Source: Bacillota bacterium
GTDB lineage: Bacteria; Bacillota; Clostridia; Peptostreptococcales; Anaerovoracaceae
Length of the DNA: 63,661 bases
Assembly (NCBI GenBank): GCA_017556505.1
Contig: JAFYNS010000096.1
Span: 1 to 63,661, forward strand
Direction of reading: 5' to 3'
The notes beneath the pieces were generated by a model, which saw only the letters and a list, made by a program, of their open reading frames with translations, did not search any database and had not been told where the DNA came from. How positions within the stretch are numbered: the first letter of the stretch is position 1; each line of letters starts with the position of its first letter. Both the position numbers and the translations under genes were made by a program. Of this stretch, positions 1-8,253 are shown in pieces.

Positions 1-63
1 AACCTGGAGGAAGGTGCCACAGCAATGCAGCGAAATAAACAGATTGGCGGTCACAGGGCGTAA
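1..63 (+). CDS. Y-family DNA polymerase (UmuC/DinB-like), C-terminal end only
   Basis: Only the last 20 codons are in the window, read in frame from base 1 to a TAA at 61-63. The tail NLEEGATAMQRNKQIGGHRA is the typical ending of the Clostridial UmuC/DinB-type lesion-bypass polymerases (LEEGAT...RN.QIGGHRA). The next gene, 34 bases on, is a YolD-like protein, the usual partner of these polymerases, which supports the call. The catalytic palm and little-finger domains lie outside the window and cannot be judged. Confidence 0.7.
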   Translation, partial: NLEEGATAMQRNKQIGGHRA

Positions 64-97
64 AGCACCCGACCGTGAAGGAAGGAGGACTGCGGCA

Positions 98-580
98 GTG
101 AGTCAGCGGAGATTTACAGATAAATATGATGACATTATAAACTTGCCGCATCCTGTGTCCAGGAAGCATCCACCCATGTCTCTGTACGAGAGAGCGGCCC
201 AGTTTTCACCTTTTGCGGCGCTGACGGGCCACGGGGAAGCGGTGAAGGAAACAGCCCGGCTGACAGGAACCCGGGTGGAACTGGATGAGTATGAGAAAGA
301 GATTTTGCGTGGAAAGCTGCAGTATCTGGTGGGATGCACCGAAGCCTGGAATGCTGCGGGACGGCCAGTGGAAGACCGGCCTGCGGTGGCTGTGACCTGG
401 TTCGTACCGGATCTGCTGAAAGAGGGTGGTGAGTATGTGACCGCCAGCGGTTCCGTGAAAAAAATCGACCAGTACCTAAGGCAGATTGTGCTGGCAGGCG
501 CGGATGGAACACTGGTGGAGATTCCGGTGGATGAGATCATTCGGGTGGAAAGTGAAATTTTCGCGGACGGCAACGGATAG
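98..580 (+). CDS. YolD-like family protein
   Basis: About 160 residues. I choose the GTG at 98 because a strong GGAAGGAGG lies at 80-88; the longer reading from base 14 overlaps the polymerase end and has no such site. The N-terminal part has the family signature KYDDIINLPHPVS..., followed by RAAQFSPFAALTGH, as in YolD-like proteins of Clostridia. These proteins are usually encoded directly downstream of a Y-family polymerase and are presumed to act with it in damage-induced translesion synthesis; their molecular role is not established. The coupling seen here (34-base gap, same strand) fits co-expression. No signal peptide or membrane segment is visible. Confidence 0.75.
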   Translation: MSQRRFTDKYDDIINLPHPVSRKHPPMSLYERAAQFSPFAALTGHGEAVKETARLTGTRVELDEYEKEILRGKLQYLVGCTEAWNAAGRPVEDRPAVAVTWFVPDLLKEGGEYVTASGSVKKIDQYLRQIVLAGADGTLVEIPVDEIIRVESEIFADGNG

Positions 581-637
581 TTGCTGGTCAGCCGGTTCAG
601 AAACTGCTATACTTGAGGCAGAAAAGGGGGTGACGGT

Positions 638-1324
638 ATGGCTTTCAACAATAGAATTTTAGGACGGCGGATTAAAGCCTGCCGTCAGGCGGCGGGAATT
701 TCCCAGGAAAAGGTAGCGGAGCTGATCGATGTCAGCCGGCAGGCAGTGACCAAGTGGGAGGCCGGTCAAAGCGCACCCAGCACAGAGAATCTGTTTAAGC
801 TGGCGGAGATTTTCGGCACGACGGTGGATCTGATTCTGACGGACGGAGCGGAGGACGAAGATGCGGCAGAATCGGCTGACACTTCAGAACTCCGGAAAAC
901 GCAGAAGTTTGACCTTCGCAGAAATCTCCGGACTGTACTTCTGATTGCCGGTGTTTATGCGGCGTATTACCTGGTTGGCCGGGTGCTGTGTGTTCACTAC
1001 GAAGATGCACCGGTTATGGGCTGGCTTTTCCTTAATGACTGGAAATACATCGATTATCTCTATGGCTGGCTCCTCAGCAGCAAGCTGTTCTGGTACGCAG
1101 CAGCAGTGTCTGCGGCAGCGGCGCTGGTTGGGAAACGCTGGTTTGCAGCAGTGACGGCGGCAGCTTTTGGTATCGGCTGGGTTCTCGGTGAACTGTTCGG
1201 ACCGAACCCGGAAGGTGCGGTACTGGGTCACAGCCATTACGGATGGGCCATCTGGGGTGGCGTGTTCCTGATTGGAGTGGCAGCAGGGGTTGCAGTCGAA
1301 ATCATACGGGCACGAAAAAATTGA
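638..1324 (+). CDS. HTH (XRE-type) regulator with C-terminal membrane domain
   Basis: 228 residues. Residues about 8-62 form a Cro/C1-type helix-turn-helix (GISQEKVAELIDVSRQAVTK). A linker of acidic and polar residues follows, then about four hydrophobic segments from residue 97 to the end, so the protein is probably a membrane-anchored DNA-binding regulator facing the cytoplasm. Family members of this HTH-plus-membrane layout are common in Firmicutes and their ligands are mostly unknown. RBS AAAAGGGGG lies just upstream. An inverted repeat of TATCCAAC follows the gene at 1390-1437 and may be its terminator or an operator. Target genes cannot be inferred. Confidence 0.7.
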   Translation: MAFNNRILGRRIKACRQAAGISQEKVAELIDVSRQAVTKWEAGQSAPSTENLFKLAEIFGTTVDLILTDGAEDEDAAESADTSELRKTQKFDLRRNLRTVLLIAGVYAAYYLVGRVLCVHYEDAPVMGWLFLNDWKYIDYLYGWLLSSKLFWYAAAVSAAAALVGKRWFAAVTAAAFGIGWVLGELFGPNPEGAVLGHSHYGWAIWGGVFLIGVAAGVAVEIIRARKN

Positions 1325-1389
1325 AACAGATACAGCATAAAGGTTCACGACAGCACGGCATGCTGTATAAACTCGCAGGAATTTCAGGC

Positions 1390-1466
1390 TATCCAACAAA
1401 GTCTGTTTTTTCTGCGTTTTTTACGTTTTGTTGGATAAAATAAGAAACGGCTTTAAATTATCCAAC
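1390..1466. repeat. TATCCAAC inverted repeat plus third copy
   Basis: TATCCAACAAA at 1390-1400 is matched by its exact reverse complement TTTGTTGGATA at 1427-1437, an 11-bp stem around a T-rich 26-base loop. A third direct copy, TATCCAAC, lies at 1459-1466. It sits between the convergent HTH regulator and the Dph6-like gene. It may be a terminator hairpin or an operator; the loop is long for a terminator. Confidence 0.5.
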
Positions 1467-1513
1467 GGATGTATTTTTTTCGCATGCAGATTTCGTTGCA
1501 GGCTGGATTTTGT

Positions 1514-2161
1514 TTAATCCGCACGTATATCTACGACTGAAAAATCACCGAAGTCCAGGATTTTTCCGGTGCGGTATGGAAGCGGTTTGCGGAACACCGG
1601 CCCATCCACCGCCAGCGTGTGATATTCACCATTTTCCCCACAGATGTCAATACCGCAGTCCTTTATGACGGCGACTGTCTCGGCATCGATGATTTTGCCG
1701 AGGAGCGATTTCGGGAGCAGTGTATTATTTATGGACTTAATGACGCACTGGTAGCCCAGGCGGATCAGCTCGTAAACGTTGTCGGCCCGGTCTTTGCGCC
1801 ACAGCGGAAAGACCGGCTTGATTCCCGCGTTTTGGCATCGTTCCTCGCACCATGCACGGTTATCCTCAATATCGATGTCGCCGAAGCAGGCTGTTTCCGC
1901 ACCCAGCAAAACAGCTTCCCGCAGGCTCTTTTCCATCTCCAGGTGATAGTGGCCGCCGGAGGCTTTCGTAATCAGAATGGGTATTTTCAATGCTTCTGCG
2001 TACGCCTGAAGCATGTTCAAATCTGCACCGTGAAAAAAGGAACGGTCGGAATCTTCGTTGACCATGGTAATCAGGGCCACCGGTTCGTGTCCCTGAGCAA
2101 TCATCTTATGAAGGGCTAAGGTGCTGTCCTTGCCGCAGCTGTATGACATGACGAATTTCAT
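1514..2161 (-). CDS. Dph6-like diphthine-ammonia ligase family ATP-binding protein
   Basis: 215 residues. The N-terminus carries a PP-loop ATP-pyrophosphatase motif (MSYSCGKDSTLALHK, residues 5-19) and the C-terminal part has GENGEYHTL, the conserved motif of the Dph6/MJ0570 family. In eukaryotes and archaea Dph6 amidates diphthine on elongation factor 2. Bacteria lack diphthamide, so the substrate here is unknown; an ATP-dependent amidation or thiolation of a small molecule or RNA is possible. The start codon overlaps the stop of the upstream GNAT gene by four bases (ATGA), so the two are translationally coupled and probably act together. Confidence 0.75.
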   Translation of the reverse strand: MKFVMSYSCGKDSTLALHKMIAQGHEPVALITMVNEDSDRSFFHGADLNMLQAYAEALKIPILITKASGGHYHLEMEKSLREAVLLGAETACFGDIDIEDNRAWCEERCQNAGIKPVFPLWRKDRADNVYELIRLGYQCVIKSINNTLLPKSLLGKIIDAETVAVIKDCGIDICGENGEYHTLAVDGPVFRKPLPYRTGKILDFGDFSVVDIRAD

Positions 2162-2643
2162 TTCTCGCTCTCCTGAAAATATTTCACATAAAACTTCATA
2201 TCAGCGGGACTGTACCCTTGTGAAATGTAGAATTCCATGGCGTTAGGATTGGTTACTTCCGACTGGAACTGAAGGCGTCTGCAGCCGCTCTCCTTGGCAA
2301 ACTCCTCGATGAATGCCAGTGCCTGGCGGCCGTATCCTTTGCCGCGAACCTGCGGGCGAAGGTAGAGGTCGTCCAGAATCAATGCTTTACCATGAGACCA
2401 CACGCTGTAAATGGTCATCAGATTGGCAAAACCCACCGGCACGCCGTCCTCCTCGAACATAAGCAGGCTGATCAGCTCGCCGGATTCCAGAGCCTCGGCG
2501 TATGTATGTGCAAACTGACCATCATCCGTCTGCCCGGTGTTATTCCATAAACCATCGTCCTGAATTTCTTCCGCCATGAATTCCCGGTTCATGGCAATCC
2601 AGCATTTCTGGTCGTCCTTAGTACATAAACGGTAGGTGAACAT
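2158..2643 (-). CDS. GNAT family N-acetyltransferase
   Basis: 161 residues. Motif A, the acetyl-CoA pyrophosphate loop, is seen as RPQVRGKGYGRQAL (about residues 92-105), followed by the downstream NPNAMEFYISQGY typical of the GNAT fold. The substrate cannot be read from the sequence; amines, amino-acid derivatives and antibiotics are all possible. RBS GGAGG precedes the ATG, and a minus-strand promoter (TTGTAC, 17 bases, TATTAT) lies at 2702-2674. It forms a two-gene unit with the overlapping Dph6-like gene downstream. Confidence 0.8.
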   Translation of the reverse strand: MFTYRLCTKDDQKCWIAMNREFMAEEIQDDGLWNNTGQTDDGQFAHTYAEALESGELISLLMFEEDGVPVGFANLMTIYSVWSHGKALILDDLYLRPQVRGKGYGRQALAFIEEFAKESGCRRLQFQSEVTNPNAMEFYISQGYSPADMKFYVKYFQESEK

Positions 2644-2673
2644 GGTGGGGCCTCCTTTTGAAATCTTGTTTTT

Positions 2674-2702
2674 ATAATATCATGGTTAAAACAAATGTAC
2701 AA
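2674..2702 (-). promoter_or_regulatory. Promoter of the GNAT/Dph6-like unit
   Basis: Read on the minus strand, -35 TTGTAC (2702-2697) and -10 TATTAT (2679-2674) are separated by 17 bases. The -10 lies about 30 bases upstream of the GNAT start codon. Confidence 0.5.
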
Positions 2703-2720
2703 GCAGGGCTACTCGGTCTA

Positions 2721-2767
2721 AAAATACACTTAAATTTCGAAAAAAGCAAATTATAAGTGTATTTTTT
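2721..2767. repeat. 12-bp perfect inverted repeat with flanking T-run
   Basis: AAAATACACTTA at 2721-2732 pairs exactly with TAAGTGTATTTT at 2754-2765, followed by further T residues. It lies between the divergent GNAT and csoR transcription units, where no gene needs a terminator. It could block antisense read-through in either direction or serve as a protein-binding site. Confidence 0.5.
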
Positions 2768-2798
2768 ACCTGCAGGGATGTAAAAACAGAAACTGATG

Positions 2799-2827
2799 TT
2801 TACTCATATACCCCCATGGGGTATACT
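2799..2827 (+). promoter_or_regulatory. csoR-copA promoter with embedded CsoR operator
   Basis: -35 TTTACT (2799-2804) and -10 TATACT (2822-2827) are 17 bases apart. Between and over them lies a perfect inverted repeat, TATACCCC (2807-2814), CAT, GGGGTATA (2818-2825). Known CsoR sites are GC-centred palindromes of this kind (TACCCC...GGGGTA). Binding would block polymerase, and Cu(I) would relieve it. Confidence 0.75.
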
Positions 2828-2899
2828 ATAGGCAGGGTGCGGCCGTCTGTGTCCGGTCACAGGGACTGGACTGCTGCCCACATGACAGGAGGTCATACC

Positions 2900-3175
2900 A
2901 TGAAAGCAGATAAAAAATCAGTTGCACATAAAATTAAAATCGCAAGGGGACAGCTGGACGGAGTCCTGAAGATGATTGAAGAGGACCAGTACTGCGTGGA
3001 CATTTCCACACAGTTGCTGGCTGCACAGGCACTCCTTCGAAGTGCCAACCAGCAGATTCTGGATGCACACATCCGTCACTGCGTGGCCGGTGCTATTGAG
3101 GACGGCGATGAAGCCGTGCGGGAGGAAAAGCTGGATGAAGCGCTGAAACTGATCGAAAAGATGACCCGGGGATAG
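2900..3175 (+). CDS. csoR: CsoR family copper-sensing repressor
   Basis: 91 residues from the ATG at 2900, chosen because ACAGGAGG lies at 2885-2892. The all-helical CsoR/RcnR (DUF156) fold is recognised from [20 protein letters not shown] at residue 10 onward. The Cu(I) ligands of the family are present with the right spacing: Cys32, His57 and Cys61 (Cys-x24-His-x3-Cys), which favours copper over the nickel or formaldehyde branches. It should repress its own operon through the palindrome in the promoter at 2807-2825 and let go on binding Cu(I). The copper ATPase gene starts 17 bases downstream, so both are one transcription unit. Confidence 0.9.
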   Translation: MKADKKSVAHKIKIARGQLDGVLKMIEEDQYCVDISTQLLAAQALLRSANQQILDAHIRHCVAGAIEDGDEAVREEKLDEALKLIEKMTRG

Positions 3176-3192
3176 CCGGGAGGGGGTATAGA

Positions 3193-5844
3193 ATGCAGAA
3201 ATTTAAAGTGACCGGTATGAGCTGCGCGGCCTGCAGCAGCCGGGTGGAAAAGGCAGTCACCAAAGTGCCTGGGGTGCAGTCGGTGGCCGTGAGCCTTTTG
3301 ACAAACAGCATGGGGGTCGAGTATGAGCCGGACAAGCGCGAAGGGACGGCAGCATCAGAATTGACGGCTGCCATCATCAAAGCTGTGGTTGATGCGGGCT
3401 ATGGTGCCGAAGCGGAGACTTCCGGTTCCGGGCAAAATCCGGGCACCACAGGTTCCGACGGTCAGAACAGAACGCAGCGGACCTCCGACGCTCTCGAAGA
3501 CAAAGAAACGCCGCAGATGATCCGCAGACTGATTGCCAGCCTGTGTCTGTTGGTGCCTCTGATGTATGTCAGCATGGGCGGTCATATGTGGGGCTGGCCG
3601 ATGCCGGCATTTCTCCACAATCCTCTGGCCAATGGTCTCTACCAGCTGCTTATGACCCTGGCAGTGATGGTGATTAATAAAAAGTTCTTTATCAGTGGAT
3701 TTAAGGGAGTGGTGAACTGGGCACCCAACATGGACACTCTGGTGGCCATGGGGGCCGGTGCGGCTTTTGTGTACAGCACCTGGGCACTCTTCCAGATGTG
3801 TCTGGCGGCGGAAGTGAGCATCCATGCAGCCCACGAATATATGAACGAGTTTTACTTCGAGTCTGCGGCCACAATTCTGACCCTGATTACCGTGGGCAAA
3901 ACCCTGGAAGCCCGCAGCAAGGGCAAGACCACCGATGCCATCCGTGCCCTCATGGACCTGGCACCGAAGACTGCCAATGTGCTCCGCGACGGTGTCGAGA
4001 CAAGGGTGCCTGTGGAGGAAGTCCGTGTCGGCGACATATTCCTGGTCCGTCCTGGCGAGAGCATTCCGGTGGACGGCGAAGTGGTAGAGGGCACCAGTGC
4101 GGTAGATGAGTCAGCCCTTACCGGGGAAAGTATTCCGGTGGACAAGGAACCGGGCAGCCGTGTCAGCGGCGCCACCATCAACGCCAGCGGCCTCCTAAAA
4201 TGCCAGGCTACCCGTGTGGGTCAGGACACCACCATCAGCCAGATTATTCAGATGGTGGAAGATGCGGCGGCCACCAAGGCTCCCATCGCAAAGATTGCCG
4301 ATAAGGTTTCCGGTATCTTCGTACCGGTTGTCATCGTAATCGCTGTAATCACCGGCGGCGCGTGGCTGGCGGCGGGCAATGCCTTTGGTTTTGCGCTGGC
4401 GAGAGCCATCAGCGTGCTGGTAATCAGCTGTCCGTGTGCTTTGGGCCTGGCTACACCGGTTGCCATCATGGTGGGCAACGGACTGTCTGCCCGTCACGGC
4501 ATTCTCTTCAAAACAGCGGCTTCTCTGGAAGCAGCGGGCCGCGTGCGGACCGTGGTACTGGACAAAACCGGTACCATCACCGAGGGTAAGCCTCATGTAA
4601 CCGACATTATCTGTGATGATATCGTGTCTGAGGAACAGCTGCTGGAGGCGGCTGGTGCGTTGGAAGGACCAAGTGAACATCCTCTGGCCCGTGCCATCGT
4701 AAACCATATGACAGACCGTCTGGATCAGGCGTCCGCTGTAGAAGGCGTTGGCCTGTCCTGTATTGCCAATGCTTCCGAATTCAAGGCACTGCCCGGTGCC
4801 GGCGTGGAAGGTGTCATCGCCGGACAGAAAGCTTACGGCGGTAACGCAGCTTTGATGAAAGAAAAGAGGCTTCTCAGCAGAGCCATGGAACAGCGTGGGG
4901 CAGAACTGGCTCAGGAAGGAAAAACACCGCTTTATTTTGCATATGAAAACCAGCTGCTTGGTATTATCGCCGTGGCGGATGTGGTGAAGGCTGACAGTGC
5001 AGCAGCAATCCGTGAGCTGCACCATATGGGCATCGAAGTCATTATGCTTACCGGGGACAACGGACGGACGGCTGCGGCAATCGCAGTACAGACCGGTGTG
5101 GACGGTGTGGTTTCCGACGTACTGCCGCAGGAAAAGGAAGCGGTCATCCGCAGCCTCAGCCAGCGTGGCAGTGTAGCCATGGTAGGCGACGGTATCAACG
5201 ATGCACCGGCTCTCACCCGTGCTGATGTGGGTATCGCAATCGGTGCCGGGGCAGACGTGGCCATCGATGCAGCCGATGTGGTGCTGATGAAATCCAGCCT
5301 GATGGACGTGGTCCGCAGCATCCGGATTTCCCGCCAGGTCATCCGCAACATCCATCAAAATCTCTTCTGGGCATTCATTTACAACATTATCGGTATTCCT
5401 CTGGCTGCAGGACTCTGGTATGCTTTTGGGGGACCGCTGCTGAACCCGATGCTCGGCGCAGCAGCAATGAGTTTATCAAGCTTCTGTGTGGTGAGCAATG
5501 CCCTGCGGCTGAATCTCTTTAAGCCGGGAGAAGATTTTGCGGAGAAGGAATTTGTACTGCCAGAAGACGGACTAACAGCGTTCGAAGAGATAACCGACGA
5601 AGACATGACCGAAGAAGAAACAACAGGAGGAAAAATTATGAAGAAGACATTAATTATTGAAGGCATGATGTGCAAGCACTGCCAGGCTCACGCTGAAAAG
5701 GCTCTCAACGCCATGGAAGGGGTAACTGCAACGGTAGACCTGGAAGCCGCATCTGCGTACTGCGAAGTTGCAGAAGGTGTAACTGACGAAGCGCTGAAAG
5801 CAGCCATCGCAGAGGCAGGATACGAAGTGACTGCAATTCAGTAG
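3193..5844 (+). CDS. copA: Copper-exporting P1B-type ATPase with fused C-terminal CopZ domain
   Basis: 883 residues. Domains in order: N-terminal heavy-metal domain with GMSCAAC (Cys11, Cys14); membrane helices from about residue 110; actuator domain with TGES; CPC copper-binding motif in helix 6 ([12 protein letters not shown]); phosphorylation site [13 protein letters not shown]; hinge VGDGINDAP; and, unusually, a second heavy-metal domain at the C-terminus (residues 816-883, MMCKHC, Cys827 and Cys830). It exports Cu(I) using ATP. RBS GGGAGGGGG precedes the ATG. The C-terminal domain is preceded inside the frame by AGGAGG and an ATG, so a free chaperone may also be made (separate entry). 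Linked to csoR, so copper-induced. Confidence 0.93.
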   Translation: MQKFKVTGMSCAACSSRVEKAVTKVPGVQSVAVSLLTNSMGVEYEPDKREGTAASELTAAIIKAVVDAGYGAEAETSGSGQNPGTTGSDGQNRTQRTSDALEDKETPQMIRRLIASLCLLVPLMYVSMGGHMWGWPMPAFLHNPLANGLYQLLMTLAVMVINKKFFISGFKGVVNWAPNMDTLVAMGAGAAFVYSTWALFQMCLAAEVSIHAAHEYMNEFYFESAATILTLITVGKTLEARSKGKTTDAIRALMDLAPKTANVLRDGVETRVPVEEVRVGDIFLVRPGESIPVDGEVVEGTSAVDESALTGESIPVDKEPGSRVSGATINASGLLKCQATRVGQDTTISQIIQMVEDAAATKAPIAKIADKVSGIFVPVVIVIAVITGGAWLAAGNAFGFALARAISVLVISCPCALGLATPVAIMVGNGLSARHGILFKTAASLEAAGRVRTVVLDKTGTITEGKPHVTDIICDDIVSEEQLLEAAGALEGPSEHPLARAIVNHMTDRLDQASAVEGVGLSCIANASEFKALPGAGVEGVIAGQKAYGGNAALMKEKRLLSRAMEQRGAELAQEGKTPLYFAYENQLLGIIAVADVVKADSAAAIRELHHMGIEVIMLTGDNGRTAAAIAVQTGVDGVVSDVLPQEKEAVIRSLSQRGSVAMVGDGINDAPALTRADVGIAIGAGADVAIDAADVVLMKSSLMDVVRSIRISRQVIRNIHQNLFWAFIYNIIGIPLAAGLWYAFGGPLLNPMLGAAAMSLSSFCVVSNALRLNLFKPGEDFAEKEFVLPEDGLTAFEEITDEDMTEEETTGGKIMKKTLIIEGMMCKHCQAHAEKALNAMEGVTATVDLEAASAYCEVAEGVTDEALKAAIAEAGYEVTAIQ
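5638..5844 (+). CDS. Possible internally initiated CopZ-like copper chaperone (within copA)
   Basis: The last 68 codons of copA encode a complete heavy-metal-associated domain with MMCKHC. The ATG at 5638 is preceded by ACAGGAGG (5623-5630) and a 7-base spacer, as good a ribosome binding site as any in the window. The preceding codons encode an acidic, linker-like stretch ([10 protein letters not shown]). In most Firmicutes copZ is a separate gene after copA. Here it is in frame without a stop, so both a fused and a free form could be translated. This is inference; the free form has not been shown. Confidence 0.5.
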   Translation: MKKTLIIEGMMCKHCQAHAEKALNAMEGVTATVDLEAASAYCEVAEGVTDEALKAAIAEAGYEVTAIQ

Positions 5845-5864
5845 CCTTTCGAGGGAAAATTCGC

Positions 5865-5892
5865 TTGCAATTCCGGTACAGAGGTGTACAAT
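5865..5892 (+). promoter_or_regulatory. Promoter of the small membrane protein gene
   Basis: -35 TTGCAA (5865-5870) and -10 TACAAT (5887-5892) with a 16-base spacer, 24 bases before the ATG at 5916. It makes the next gene independent of the copper operon. Confidence 0.5.
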
Positions 5893-5915
5893 GACCTTAA
5901 AAGGAGGAGAAAGGT

Positions 5916-6254
5916 ATGAGAGACATTTGGATTTACTTTACCAGTCCTGTGGCGATATTCGCTGTACTTCTGTTTCTGGTGATGATCTTTTTCTTCATCA
6001 ACAGGCCGAAAGCGGACACACCCCAGGAATCCAATGAGAAGGTGGCTATTACTACTGAAGATCTGCGGGGGCAGATGAACCGGGAGCGGGAGAGGGAAGG
6101 CCTTTATGAACTTCCTGCTATTAACAGCAGATCGGGGGGCAACTCCTACGCACGGATGGACACTTCTTTTAAGAGCGTACCGGACTTTTTCCGTCAGCTG
6201 ATTTTCGGAAAAAACAAGAAATCGGGTTTGAGCAAAGAAGAGAATAAAGAATAA
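5916..6254 (+). CDS. Small single-pass membrane protein, function unknown
   Basis: 112 residues. One transmembrane segment (about residues 9-28, SPVAIFAVLLFLVMIFFFIN) is followed by a charged cytoplasmic tail rich in Glu, Arg and Lys that ends GLSKEENKE. No catalytic motif or family was recognised. RBS AAAGGAGGAGAAAGG is strong, it has its own promoter at 5865-5892, and a clear terminator follows, so it is probably a real monocistronic gene. Confidence 0.6.
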   Translation: MRDIWIYFTSPVAIFAVLLFLVMIFFFINRPKADTPQESNEKVAITTEDLRGQMNREREREGLYELPAINSRSGGNSYARMDTSFKSVPDFFRQLIFGKNKKSGLSKEENKE

Positions 6255-6261
6255 CAGACAC

Positions 6262-6295
6262 AAAGAGGAGCTTTTCGAAAAGCTCCTCTTTTATT
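6262..6295. terminator. Bidirectional intrinsic terminator
   Basis: AAAGAGGAGCTTTT and AAAAGCTCCTCTTTT form a long perfect stem around CG, with T-runs on both strands. It serves the small membrane protein (plus) and possibly the M20 peptidase end (minus, 6333). Confidence 0.85.
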
Positions 6296-6332
6296 ATGGT
6301 TCAGATTCTACTCCAGCCTGGTTTTCTGAAAG

Positions 6333-7613
6333 TCAGCCGGCCCTGTAGCCTGAAATCCATGGCAGGAAACCTGTGAAATAGGCAAACCGTTTCAGTACCG
6401 TATCTACAGACAGAAATTCGTCCGGGCTGTGAGGATTTCCGCCGCCGGGACCGCAGCCGTCGATAATTGGAATGCCACATGGAGCCAGCCGGTTTGCATC
6501 GGACAGTCCGCCGGCACTTACAAAATCTGCTGGCCAGGCTGGGCCGGTCAGCAGACCCAGATCCTGCATGGCCTGAATTTTATCCAGATACTGCGGACTG
6601 TACTCCTTCATCTGTATCATCAGATTTTCTGTAGCAGGATTCAGACGCAGCGGAGCCGTAGATGCCAGGCAGATGACCTCTGCATGGGTTCCTTCGACTT
6701 TCGGATTTTCCTGTAATCTCCGGAGTGCTCGCTCCACGCGCACAATTTCTTTTTCGTCAGTGAACCGAACCTCCATCTTTGCAGTGGCCAGGTCGGGAAC
6801 CACATTAAAAGCGGTGCCGCCGCTGATTAAACCGATATTGACGGTAGTCCGGCGCCCATAGTTCTTCAGCTTATCTAACGCCGTGATCCAGCGCCCAAGC
6901 TCTACGATTGCGCTGGCTCCGTCCCATGGTGCCGTCCCGGCATGAGAAGCCACGCCGTGGATTCGGATTTCATACTTATTGCAGCCCTTCCGCTGGTTGA
7001 CAAACTGATCTTTTTTTCGTCCGCCTTCGAAGACAAATGCACAGCGGGACTGGTTCCCGAGGTCTACCATGTAAGGTGCGGATTCCATGGAACCAGTTTC
7101 TTCATCGCTGTCCAGAACCAGACACAATTTTATTTCCGGGTAGTTGTCTGCCATATATTGTGCAATATAGATCATAAGCAAGGCGCCGGCTTTCATATCC
7201 ACCGTACCGGGCCCATAAACGCGTCCTCCTCCGTTGCCTGCAAGATTATCCTCTGGGCTGGACTCTCCCAGACGGAAAGGCCGAGCCAGGACAGTTCCTG
7301 CAGGAAAGACGGTATCCAGATGCCCTACAAGCAGGAAATCATAAGGACGGCAGTCCATTGCAGGGTTTGTTTTTTCTGCAGCATCCGTATGAAACCGGGG
7401 CAGTGGCGCACCAGGCGTCACACCGAGGACCATAGGCCGGTTTTCTTCGCCGTATGGATAAATTTCCGCCTGCAGTCCTGCAGCTGTCATCCGCTCCATG
7501 TAGAAACGGGCCGCCTTCCAGCAACCCTCCAGATCTGACGTTCCGCTGTCAATGTTCACTGCAGTTTCCAGCTCCGACAGGAACTGATCTAATGGAAAAT
7601 CAAAATGTTTCAT
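6333..7613 (-). CDS. M20 family metallopeptidase (glutamate carboxypeptidase-like)
   Basis: 426 residues. Motifs of the di-zinc M20/ArgE-CPG2 family are visible: GHLDTVF (first metal ligand and catalytic Asp), GTVDMKAG (bridging Asp), DSDEETGS (catalytic Glu pair), RIHGVASHAGTAPWDGA (dimerisation-domain His) and the C-terminal ligand in NPHSPDEF. The layout is closest to CPG2-type carboxypeptidases that release C-terminal glutamate from N-acyl or folyl conjugates, which would suit a glutamate fermenter, but the substrate is not proven. No signal peptide, so cytosolic. Its start overlaps the preceding phosphatase gene by 14 bases, so it is translationally coupled to the cobalamin genes without an obvious reason. 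Confidence 0.85.
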   Translation of the reverse strand: MKHFDFPLDQFLSELETAVNIDSGTSDLEGCWKAARFYMERMTAAGLQAEIYPYGEENRPMVLGVTPGAPLPRFHTDAAEKTNPAMDCRPYDFLLVGHLDTVFPAGTVLARPFRLGESSPEDNLAGNGGGRVYGPGTVDMKAGALLMIYIAQYMADNYPEIKLCLVLDSDEETGSMESAPYMVDLGNQSRCAFVFEGGRKKDQFVNQRKGCNKYEIRIHGVASHAGTAPWDGASAIVELGRWITALDKLKNYGRRTTVNIGLISGGTAFNVVPDLATAKMEVRFTDEKEIVRVERALRRLQENPKVEGTHAEVICLASTAPLRLNPATENLMIQMKEYSPQYLDKIQAMQDLGLLTGPAWPADFVSAGGLSDANRLAPCGIPIIDGCGPGGGNPHSPDEFLSVDTVLKRFAYFTGFLPWISGYRAG

Positions 7614-8220
7614 ATCTTACAGGTTCTCCTTCCTCCAGGAAAACAGTGTACCCATGCCCCGGGTCCGGCAGCCACTGCCAGAAGTTTTCGCGTTCTTCAG
7701 GGAACATGTGGAACATGCAGTTGGAAATGACTCCGCCGTGACAGACCATGATGGACACTGCATCCTGACCGCTGTGGCGGTGAGATAGTTCCTTCAGACG
7801 ATGGTACCCCAGGAGTTCATTAAGACCGCCCAGCACTCTCTGGCGGAATCCATAAGGCGATTCGCCGCCCGGATATGGTTCCATGCCGTCCATATCGCCA
7901 AGCAGATTGATAATGCCGGGAATATCTTTCAGCTCTTCCCAGGTTTTGCATTCCCAGTCGCCGAAATTCAGTTCTTTCATGGCCGCAATCTGCCTGTGAT
8001 CTGTATCACCGTAGATGGTCCGGAAGGTCTGTTCTGTCCGGCGCATGCCGGAAGTATAGCAGTCTGCATCCATTAAAGGAGGGTAGGTGCCTGCATCGCG
8101 CAGGCTCTTCAGCTCTTCCACGCCTTCCGGAAGAAGATCCACATCGGACCAGCCGTAGAACCAGCGGTTTGCATTGCCCACGGTTACGCCGTGACGTATA
8201 AAGTGAATGTACGATTTCAT
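7600..8220 (-). CDS. Histidine phosphatase family protein (possible alpha-ribazole phosphatase)
   Basis: 206 residues with the phosphoglycerate-mutase-like phosphatase signature: FIRHGVT at the N-terminus (catalytic His about residue 9), the acid/base region ELNFGDWE and the second His in VCHGGVIS. In the cobalamin cluster (cobT-cobU-cobS upstream) the obvious role is CobC, removing the 5-prime phosphate of alpha-ribazole phosphate or of adenosylcobalamin phosphate. Sequence alone cannot separate CobC from broad-specificity phosphatases. It is the sixth member of the minus-strand run starting at cobT and the TIM-barrel gene, and it overlaps the M20 peptidase. Confidence 0.75.
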   Translation of the reverse strand: MKSYIHFIRHGVTVGNANRWFYGWSDVDLLPEGVEELKSLRDAGTYPPLMDADCYTSGMRRTEQTFRTIYGDTDHRQIAAMKELNFGDWECKTWEELKDIPGIINLLGDMDGMEPYPGGESPYGFRQRVLGGLNELLGYHRLKELSHRHSGQDAVSIMVCHGGVISNCMFHMFPEERENFWQWLPDPGHGYTVFLEEGEPVRYETF

Positions 8221-8253
8221 AGTGATATCCTCCTGCGGCCAAAGCCGCCAGAT

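Noticed and set aside
3193-5844. Frameshift or assembly error joining copA and copZ
   Set aside because: The frame is continuous through an acidic linker with no sign of disrupted codons at the junction, so a true fusion is more likely, although sequencing error cannot be excluded.
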